12,402 bases of DNA. It comes from JAAXKN01 sp050259615. GTDB lineage: Bacteria > Bacteroidota > Ignavibacteria > Ignavibacteriales > SURF-24. The translations under genes were made by a program, and so were the position numbers. The notes under the pieces are model-generated. The model saw nothing but the letters and a program-made list of their open reading frames with translations. It ran no database searches and had not been told where the DNA came from. Positions 7,352 through 12,402 of this stretch are shown here, one piece after another. The stretch lies in assembly GCA_050259615.1 (NCBI GenBank), contig JBLNAZ010000092.1, positions 1 to 12,402 of the forward strand, read 5' to 3'. Every line of letters starts with the position of its first letter. Within the stretch, counting starts at the first letter, position 1.

Positions 7352-8164
7352 ATGAAATTTTTGAAATATGCCCTTTTGATTATTTTTACTGGAATGCTTT
7401 TCCTTTACGGCTGCTCCGGCGCCTCAAAGGTCGAAAGCTCATTTGCAAACAGCGCAATAAAGATTGACGGAGACCAGTCCGACTGGGCAGGCAATCTTAA
7501 AACTATTAAGGATGATAACGTGGCCTACGGCTTCAGGAACGACGGGCAGAATCTTTACCTCTGCCTGGTTACTTCGGATGCCTCAAAGGTGCTCAGGATT
7601 CTGACAATGGGGCTTACAGTCTGGCTCAATCCCGGAAATTCCAAAGATGAGATAGGCGTAAAATTTCCATTAAGGCCGGATCGCGGTGAAATGAGGGACT
7701 TCAGGATGCAGGGCAACGACAGCAATGCACCGCGCGACCGCGAGCAGAGAATTAAAAATATGATTGCCATGCAAAAGGAACTCACGGTGACAAATAAAGA
7801 TGACCTGCCTTTATATACATCCGAAATAGAGACGGCTAAAGATTTTCAGGCCTTCATAAGTTATGAAAAAAACCAGTTTGTTTATGAACTGAAGGTGCCG
7901 CTTGAAGGCAACAATAACGCACAGACTGTGTTGAAAACCCAGCCCGGGGATGATGTTGAGGTGAAGATTGAGACGGGCAAAATGGAAATGCCTCAGCGCC
8001 AGGGCGGAATGCGGACGGGTAACGGCGGCGAAGGCGGCAACCGTCCCCCTATGGGCGGCGGCGGTAGAGAAGGCGGCGGGCGCCGCGGCGGCGGCGAAAG
8101 AGGCGGATCCAGGCAAAACTTCAAGCCGCTTGAATATTCCTTTGACGTTAAATTAGCTAAATAA
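7352..8164 (+). CDS. Putative lipoprotein with CBM9/DOMON-like domain and Gly/Arg-rich tail
   Basis: The 270-residue product has a type II signal peptide: positive start (MKFLK), hydrophobic core, and lipobox LYGC with Cys21 as the acylation site. The mature part begins with IKIDGDQSDWAG (37-47), the characteristic opening of carbohydrate-binding family 9-like/DOMON beta-sandwich domains, followed by strands such as NLYLCLVT and FVYELKVPL (176-184). Ligand identity is unknown; such domains bind sugars or haem, and no haem-specific residues are evident. Residues 217-253 are extremely rich in Gly and Arg (GGGGREGGGRRGGGERGG), an RGG-like low-complexity segment unusual in a bacterial envelope lipoprotein. 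The last 15 residues (FKPLEYSFDVKLAK) form a final strand, so the Gly/Arg segment is an internal loop before the domain closes rather than a true tail. It appears monocistronic, with its own promoter and terminator. Confidence 0.85.
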   Translation: MKFLKYALLIIFTGMLFLYGCSGASKVESSFANSAIKIDGDQSDWAGNLKTIKDDNVAYGFRNDGQNLYLCLVTSDASKVLRILTMGLTVWLNPGNSKDEIGVKFPLRPDRGEMRDFRMQGNDSNAPRDREQRIKNMIAMQKELTVTNKDDLPLYTSEIETAKDFQAFISYEKNQFVYELKVPLEGNNNAQTVLKTQPGDDVEVKIETGKMEMPQRQGGMRTGNGGEGGNRPPMGGGGREGGGRRGGGERGGSRQNFKPLEYSFDVKLAK

Positions 8165-8191
8165 ATTTCGTGCCTCTGAACCCTGAGAGTT

Positions 8192-8232
8192 ACCGCTCCT
8201 TGAGCCATGGCTTAAGGAGCGGTTGTTTTTTT
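8192..8232 (+). terminator. Strong intrinsic terminator of the lipoprotein gene
   Basis: ACCGCTCCTTGAGCC (8192-8206) pairs with GGCTTAAGGAGCGGT (8209-8223) over 15 positions with one G-T wobble; the innermost pair opens to make the loop. TTGTTTTTTT follows at once (T-run 8226-8232). It lies 28 bp after the stop codon. This is the standard Rho-independent layout. It shares the core CTTAAGGAG with the stem at 7126-7160. Confidence 0.88.
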
Positions 8233-8307
8233 ATGAAATATTTTGCTTATTAAGCCCTTTAAAATAAGTACAATAACCTGCTTCGGCTTAATTACATTTA
8301 ATATAAT

Positions 8308-9429
8308 ATGAATATACTGGTTTCCTGTTTATCAAAATCCTGGGGCGGAATGGAGATGTTCGTAATCTCCAGCATCAAACTGCTCTTAAAAGAAGGTCAC
8401 ACCGTAACGCTGGCTTCAATTGAAAATAGCCCTATAGATAAAGAATCGCGCAGTCTGCCGCTTTCAGGTGTTCATTTTGAATCGTCACCTTTAAGCTTAA
8501 AAAGCATTCTGCTTTTTAAGAAAACCCTGCAAAACGGGAAAATTGACCTCGTGCACACACATTTTTCAAAGGATTTGTGGCTTATTATTCCGGCCCTGAA
8601 GCTCTCGGGACTTAAAACTCCTGTTGTAATGACAAAGCATATCGGTTCTGCAATCGAAAAAAAGGACCTTCTGCATAATTTTATTTATAACCGCCTGAAT
8701 TGTGCAATTGCAATTTCAGAAGTAATAAGGCAGAACCTTTTAGATACTACTGTCCTGGGTGAGGAAAAGGTAGCACTGATAAATAACTTTATAGATATAG
8801 ATAAATTTGTAAAGGTGGATAATTCATTGGAGCTGAGAAAAGAGTTTCAGATAAGCTCCTCTGCAACTGTAATCGGAATGGTAGGAAGAATAAGTCCCGG
8901 AAAAGGGCATGAGGATGTTATTGAAGCCGTCAGGCTTATAAGCCTGGATAAGCCGGACATAAAGGTAATTATTGTAGGGACTGCACAGGAAAATGAAAAG
9001 CAATATGAAGCAGGTCTTAAAGAAAAGGTAAGTCAGTACGGCCTCGGTGAATATTTTATTTTTACAGGGTTCAGAAAAGATATACCAGAGCTTCTTTCAC
9101 TTTTTGATATATTTCTTTTCCCTTCTCATGCCGAGGCATTCGGTCTCTCACTGCTTGAGGCAATGGCAGTTGGCCTGCCGAACGTTGTGTGTTTTTCAGA
9201 CGGGGTTAAGGATATTGCCGTTGAGGATATTACGAGCCTTACGTACGGGCGGGGCGACTTTACTAAACTGGCAGGTCACATAAAAAAGCTTCTTTCAGAT
9301 CCGGAACTGCGTGCACATCTTTCTAAAAACTCACTCGAAAGGGTAAAGCTTTTCAGTCCCGGGCTCTTTCAGGAGAAAATTGAAAAGCTCTACAGGAACC
9401 TTGCAGAGCAAAACAAGCCCATTAAATAG
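8308..9429 (+). CDS. GT4-type glycosyltransferase (GT-B fold)
   Basis: The 373-residue cytoplasmic or membrane-peripheral enzyme transfers a sugar from a nucleotide-sugar donor, most likely in surface polysaccharide, LPS or glycolipid assembly. The N-terminal Rossmann half opens with MNILVSCLSKSWGGME, whose Gly-Gly (13-14) is the usual loop near the donor and acceptor. It continues with LVHTHFSKD (81-89), TKH (109-111) and AIAISE (133-138). The C-terminal half has VGRISPGKGHED (192-203), IIVG (221-224), FTGFRKDIPELL (252-263) and the family signature EAFGLSLLE with the E-x7-E pair at Glu276 and Glu284. The pattern matches Glycos_transf_1 retaining enzymes. The length is normal. Only a weak ribosome binding site is present, but the N-terminal motif fixes the start. 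Acceptor and sugar cannot be told from sequence. The next gene starts 93 bp later with no terminator visible between. Confidence 0.9.
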   Translation: MNILVSCLSKSWGGMEMFVISSIKLLLKEGHTVTLASIENSPIDKESRSLPLSGVHFESSPLSLKSILLFKKTLQNGKIDLVHTHFSKDLWLIIPALKLSGLKTPVVMTKHIGSAIEKKDLLHNFIYNRLNCAIAISEVIRQNLLDTTVLGEEKVALINNFIDIDKFVKVDNSLELRKEFQISSSATVIGMVGRISPGKGHEDVIEAVRLISLDKPDIKVIIVGTAQENEKQYEAGLKEKVSQYGLGEYFIFTGFRKDIPELLSLFDIFLFPSHAEAFGLSLLEAMAVGLPNVVCFSDGVKDIAVEDITSLTYGRGDFTKLAGHIKKLLSDPELRAHLSKNSLERVKLFSPGLFQEKIEKLYRNLAEQNKPIK

Positions 9430-9522
9430 TAAAGTGATTCTAAGGCCTGTTTTTGATAAATTGTTTTAATAAAGCATGCAGAAGATTTATTGGGATTTGA
9501 TTGAATAACGAATATTTGGAAT

Positions 9523-10830
9523 ATGGCATTAAATCTTGGTTTTAGAGATATAGGTATACTGGATTCGGTAAGAAATATTTTCCGCAGTACATTTTCCTCA
9601 TTAAAGATCAGAAATTACCGCCTGTATTATATCGGGCAGGGCATTTCTCTTCCGGGCACCTGGATGCAGAGAATTGCACAGGCATGGCTGGTGCTGAAAC
9701 TGACAGGTTCGGGCACATCGCTTGGACTTGTTACGGCACTTCAGTTTCTGCCCGTACTTTTATTTACCCCCATTGGAGGCGTTTTAGCTGACCGGTTCTC
9801 AAAGCGCAGCCTGCTTTACATTACGCAGGCAAGCCAGGGCATTTCGGCACTTATACTGGCTGTTGTAGTGGCTACAAATACAGTACAGCTCTGGATGATT
9901 TATATACTGGCTGCTTTTTTCGGACTGATAAATTCGGTGGATAACCCTACACGACAGACCTTTGTATTCGAGATGGTTGGGCGTAAAGAGCTCAGCAATG
10001 CCGTAACCCTGAATTCAATTGAAATTAATCTGGCCCGCGTAATTGGCCCTGCAATTGCAGGAGTAATAATTGCAGGGGCGGGGCTGGCATTATGTTTTTT
10101 CCTGAATGCCATTTCATTTGCCGCAGTTATAGTCTGTCTTTTTATGATGAGGAAAGAGGACCTTAATACGGCAGAACCGGTAAAGAAGATGAAAGGACAG
10201 CTGAAGAAGGGCTTTAATTACGTGCGTAATGAGCCATTGCTGCGCCTTGTGCTCATTATGATGGCTATTATCGGAACGCTGGCATATGAATTTGAAGTAA
10301 GCCTTCCCCTTCTTGCAAAGTATACATTTCACGGCGGTGCCGACAGCTATGCGCTTTTGACATCGGCCATGGGTGTTGGAGCCGTACTTGGAGGGCTTGC
10401 CACGGCAGGCAGAAGGAAAACTTCACCTTACAGCCTGGTAAAAACACTTTTCCTTTTCGGTGCCGCAATTCTTGTTACGGCAATTTCTCCCGGACTGCAT
10501 TTTGCGGCCTTTACAATGGTATTTGTCGGAATATTTTCAATAAGATTTATGACTCTGGGAAACACCACGCTCCAGCTTCAGAGTGCTCCTGAGATGAGAA
10601 GCAGGGTTATGTCGCTCTGGACTATTGCTTTCCTGGGGTCGACACCCATCGGGGGGCCGATTGTAGGATGGGTTTCAGAAAATTCAAATCCCCGCTGGGG
10701 ACTTGCCTTAGGCGGAATTGCCGCGCTTTTAGCCGGCATCTTCGGGCTTATAGCTATCAGGAGTTATCTGGCCCAAAAATATCCCGGCGGCATGCCTCAT
10801 CCCACGAGTGCCGCTGAAACAAATAAATAG
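9523..10830 (+). CDS. MFS transporter, DHA3/EntS-like (MFS_3) exporter, second copy
   Basis: The 435-residue polytopic inner-membrane protein is a paralogue of the MFS protein encoded at 5849-7105. Shared blocks in the same order are RNYRLYYIGQGIS, GTWMQRIAQAWLVLKLT (45-61), motif A GGVLADRFSKR (85-95), DNPTRQTFVFEMV (140-152), LNSIEINLARVIGPAIAG (163-180) and PEMRSRVMSLWTIAFLG near the C-terminal half. About 12 hydrophobic segments are expected. It has an N-terminal extension of about 25 residues before the conserved RNYRLYY, with no other in-frame start better placed. No clear Shine-Dalgarno precedes the ATG. The preceding glycosyltransferase gene may be co-transcribed, but the 93-bp gap leaves this open. 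The substrate is unknown; the family exports drugs, siderophores and other small molecules. Sequence divergence from the first copy is large, so this is not a recent duplication. Confidence 0.88.
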   Translation: MALNLGFRDIGILDSVRNIFRSTFSSLKIRNYRLYYIGQGISLPGTWMQRIAQAWLVLKLTGSGTSLGLVTALQFLPVLLFTPIGGVLADRFSKRSLLYITQASQGISALILAVVVATNTVQLWMIYILAAFFGLINSVDNPTRQTFVFEMVGRKELSNAVTLNSIEINLARVIGPAIAGVIIAGAGLALCFFLNAISFAAVIVCLFMMRKEDLNTAEPVKKMKGQLKKGFNYVRNEPLLRLVLIMMAIIGTLAYEFEVSLPLLAKYTFHGGADSYALLTSAMGVGAVLGGLATAGRRKTSPYSLVKTLFLFGAAILVTAISPGLHFAAFTMVFVGIFSIRFMTLGNTTLQLQSAPEMRSRVMSLWTIAFLGSTPIGGPIVGWVSENSNPRWGLALGGIAALLAGIFGLIAIRSYLAQKYPGGMPHPTSAAETNK

Positions 10831-10928
10831 AAGAATATTTTATTTGAAGCGCTGCCGATGCTAATTGCAATAATTGGGGAATAATTCTTATATTAATACA
10901 AATATGCGCGCGTTTTATGCGCTCAGGT

Positions 10929-10965
10929 TTGACAAAATAAATATATTTAATTATCTTTCGCGAAA
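10929..10965 (+). promoter_or_regulatory. Predicted promoter of the thrA leader transcript, with palindrome at the start site
   Basis: TTGACA (10929-10934, perfect -35) and TATCTT (10952-10957) are separated by 17 bp. The region also approximates the Bacteroidota form, with TTTG at 10928-10931 and TATCTTTC close to TAnnTTTG. Transcription would begin near 10964, about 26 nt before the leader ORF. The 10-bp palindrome TTTCGCGAAA (10956-10965) overlaps the -10 edge and start site and could be an operator. Confidence 0.6.
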
Positions 10966-10989
10966 ATCAAAGCGGACTTATAAATTTTA

Positions 10990-11070
10990 ATGAATTATAT
11001 GATATATACATACAGCACTGCTATAATGCACACTTCTATGTGTATGACACCGACCCCATATACGGGCTAA
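10990..11070 (+). CDS. Leader peptide of the thrA attenuator (26 aa, Thr/Met/Ile-rich)
   Basis: This 26-codon ORF starts at ATG 10990 and stops at TAA 11068-11070. Thirteen codons specify the aspartate-family products Thr, Met or Ile: Thr at 7, 10, 15, 20, 22 and 25; Met at 1, 4, 13, 17 and 19; Ile at 5 and 12. Tyr also occurs four times. The peptide ends MTPTPYTG. It lies directly upstream of thrA and about 26 nt after the predicted transcription start. Its last seven codons form the left arm of the protector hairpin, and the stop codon lies inside the antiterminator segment. The role is inferred by analogy with enterobacterial thrL: ribosome stalling at scarce Thr, Met or Ile tRNAs would permit transcription into thrA. 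No strong Shine-Dalgarno is visible, which is common in this group. The peptide itself probably has no function. Confidence 0.75.
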   Translation: MNYMIYTYSTAIMHTSMCMTPTPYTG

Positions 11071-11142
11071 AGTTGGCAGTGTATAATATTACATATTTTA
11101 AGAAACCGACTTCAGCCCGCTAAAGCCGGTTTTTTTGTTTTT
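11047..11142 (+). promoter_or_regulatory. Transcription attenuator of thrA (protector, antiterminator, terminator)
   Basis: Four RNA segments compete. Segment 1 (11047-11057) pairs with parts of segment 2 by ACA/TGT (11047-11049, 11080-11082), CCGAC/GTTGG (11050-11054, 11072-11076, one G-T) and CCC/GGG (11055-11057, 11064-11066). Segment 2 (CGGGCTAAAGTTGG, 11063-11076) pairs with segment 3 (CCGACTTCAGCCCG, 11106-11119) over 14 positions with one G-T and one mismatch: the antiterminator. Segment 3 pairs with segment 4 (11120-11132) as the terminator. CCGAC occurs in both segments 1 and 3, as expected for competitors. A ribosome stalled near codons 19-22 would cover segment 1 and free segment 2; one at the stop codon would cover segment 2 and release the terminator. 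All pairings were read by eye, not folded. Confidence 0.75.
11103..11142 (+). terminator. Intrinsic terminator in the thrA leader
   Basis: AAACCG (11103-11108) pairs with CGGTTT (11127-11132). After one mismatch, CTT pairs with AAG (11110-11112, 11123-11125), and after a second mismatch AG pairs with CT. A run of seven T (11130-11136) followed by GTTTTT completes a strong Rho-independent terminator. It lies between the leader ORF and thrA, 17 bp before the thrA ATG, and so makes sense only as a regulated terminator. Confidence 0.85.
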
Positions 11143-11158
11143 AAACAGGCAGAATATA

Positions 11159-12402
11159 ATGAAAGTTCTAAAATTTGGCGGTTCTTCGGTGAGCTCACCC
11201 GAAAGAATCAAAAATGTTATAGATATAGTATCTCAAAACACCGGCAAAGGAGATGACCCGGTTGTTATCTTTTCGGCTTTCCAGGGAATAACCGACACAC
11301 TGATTGAAGCCGGACTGAGAGCTGCCTCGGGCGACAGTTCGTACCAGCTCCTGTTTGAGAAAATCCAGGCTCGGCACCTTGAAGCCGTTAAAGAGCTAGT
11401 ATCCGAGGATAGGCTGCAGATTGCAGTTGAGACTGTTTCCAAACTTATAAGCGATCTTAAACAGGTGCTCTACGGTATCTGTCTTGTCAGGGAAATCTCC
11501 TCCAGGAGCATGGATTATATAATGAGCTTCGGTGAAAGATTTTCGGCCTATATTATCTCTGAAGCTTTCCTCTCGCGCGGTATACGTGCGGGATTTCTGG
11601 ACAGCCGTGAAGTAATAAAAACGGATAAGACTTTTGGAAATGCTATAGTGGACTTTGTTTTATCGGGCCAGCTCATCAGAAGCTACTTCGAGGATAAGGA
11701 CTACCTGCAGATTGTTACCGGCTTTATCGGCAGTACATCAGATAATGAGACCACTACCCTCGGGCGCGGAGGCTCCGACTATTCGGCTTCTATTTTCGGA
11801 TCGATACTGAATGCAGAGGAAATTGAGATCTGGACGGACGTGGACGGTGTGATGACGGCAGATCCCAGGAAGGTGAAGAAGGCTTTTTCAATTGAAACTA
11901 TGAGTTATGATGAAGCTATGGAAATGTCGCACTTCGGGGCCAAGGTTATACATCCTCCAACCATGCGCCCGGCAATGATGAAAAATATACCGTTAAGAAT
12001 TAAAAATACCTTTAACCCTTCTTTCCCCGGCACTTTAATCAGCCTTAATGGCAACGGAAAGAAGAATCTCATAACCGGTATAACTTCAATCAACAGCGTT
12101 GCCTTAATCAGGGTACAGGGAAGCGGCATGGTCGGTGTTGCCGGTATTGCGCGCCGTATATTCGGTGCAATGGCCGACGGCTCAATAAACATAATCCTCA
12201 TTTCACAGGCTTCATCAGAACATTCCATCTGTTTTGCAATTCTGCCCAAGTTTGCCCAGAAGGCAAAGGAGCTGATTGAAAAGGAGCTCAGATACGAAAT
12301 ATCCGAAGGATTTGTTAACCAGGTGGTGGTTGAAAGCAACCTTGCAATCGTTGCCGCAGTAGGCGGAGATATACGCGGCACATCGGGAATTTCGGGCAAA
12401 GT
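11159..12402 (+). CDS. thrA: Bifunctional aspartokinase / homoserine dehydrogenase, 5' part
   Basis: This frame stays open from ATG 11159 to the window end (414 codons plus 2 nt), so only the N-terminal half is present. ThrA phosphorylates aspartate and, through its C-terminal part, reduces aspartate semialdehyde to homoserine, the shared precursor of Thr and Met. The aspartokinase domain shows KFGGSS (5-10), the substrate motif SFGERFSA (123-130), GRGGSDYSA (202-210), IWTDVDGVMTADPR (224-237) and SYDEAMEMSHFGAKVIHP (249-266). From about 316 the tandem ACT regulatory domains begin (GSGMVGVAGIARRIFGAM, then INIILISQASSEHSICFA at 343-360), and the last visible part (VVESNLAIVAAVGGDIRGT) matches the second ACT repeat of ThrA-type enzymes. 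The whole pattern aligns with E. coli ThrA rather than monofunctional LysC. The dehydrogenase half lies beyond the window, so the fusion is inferred. A weak AGGCAGAA precedes the ATG. Expression is probably controlled by the attenuator just upstream. Confidence 0.93.
   Translation, partial: MKVLKFGGSSVSSPERIKNVIDIVSQNTGKGDDPVVIFSAFQGITDTLIEAGLRAASGDSSYQLLFEKIQARHLEAVKELVSEDRLQIAVETVSKLISDLKQVLYGICLVREISSRSMDYIMSFGERFSAYIISEAFLSRGIRAGFLDSREVIKTDKTFGNAIVDFVLSGQLIRSYFEDKDYLQIVTGFIGSTSDNETTTLGRGGSDYSASIFGSILNAEEIEIWTDVDGVMTADPRKVKKAFSIETMSYDEAMEMSHFGAKVIHPPTMRPAMMKNIPLRIKNTFNPSFPGTLISLNGNGKKNLITGITSINSVALIRVQGSGMVGVAGIARRIFGAMADGSINIILISQASSEHSICFAILPKFAQKAKELIEKELRYEISEGFVNQVVVESNLAIVAAVGGDIRGTSGISGK

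Noticed and set aside
8302..8307. Perfect TATAAT immediately before the glycosyltransferase ATG
   Set aside because: It would place transcription start inside the gene, after the conserved N-terminal motif, and no -35 partner is present at 16-18 bp.
11082..11087. TATAAT inside the thrA leader as an internal promoter
   Set aside because: There is no -35-like hexamer 16-18 bp upstream, and the region is already explained as the loop of the antiterminator.
10958..11158. Lysine riboswitch or T-box upstream of the aspartokinase gene
   Set aside because: The leader is too short for an L-box and lacks a T-box consensus. The translated Thr/Met/Ile-rich ORF explains the structure better.
11905..12399. 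164-codon minus-strand open frame
   Set aside because: It is antisense to thrA, whose motifs are unmistakable in the plus strand.

Overview
The window looks like chromosomal DNA from the Bacteroidota/Chlorobi/Ignavibacteria side of the bacterial tree. The best evidence is the C-terminus of the large secreted protein at 492-4109. It carries the type IX secretion sorting signature (NYPNPFNPSTTIEF, then VYDMLGREV and GVYIYRL), and this wording is especially common in Ignavibacteria and Melioribacter-like genomes. Several genes lack a strong Shine-Dalgarno sequence, which fits the same group. No mobile element, CRISPR array, tRNA or rRNA was recognised.

Layout. Positions 1-491 are non-coding or doubtful. 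Positions 492-4109 encode a 1205-residue modular secreted protein: signal peptide, two SdrD B-like repeats, a DUF11-type domain, a choice-of-anchor A-like domain, a Gly linker, a BNR-type propeller and a T9SS tail. A convergent small minus-strand gene (4355-4603) has its own promoter and a perfect 12-bp palindrome in its leader. A hairpin-rich stretch of about 360 bp precedes a two-gene operon, an SDR oxidoreductase (5127-5846) and an MFS exporter (5849-7105), ending near a 13-bp stem. Next is a lipoprotein gene (7352-8164) with an inverted repeat inside its core promoter, closed by a strong intrinsic terminator. A family 4-type glycosyltransferase (8308-9429) and a second, paralogous MFS exporter (9523-10830) follow.

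The last gene, 11159 to beyond the window end, is the 5' part of thrA (aspartokinase-homoserine dehydrogenase), the entry enzyme for threonine, methionine and isoleucine synthesis.

The most interesting element is the thrA leader at 10929-11142. A promoter is followed by a 26-codon leader ORF in which 13 codons are Thr, Met or Ile. Its stop codon lies inside an RNA segment that can pair with the left arm of a strong intrinsic terminator. Four segments form a 1:2 protector, a 2:3 antiterminator and a 3:4 terminator. This is the full layout of ribosome-mediated transcription attenuation, with codons that match the end products of the pathway. The leader ORF is too short for ordinary gene calling and would normally be missed.
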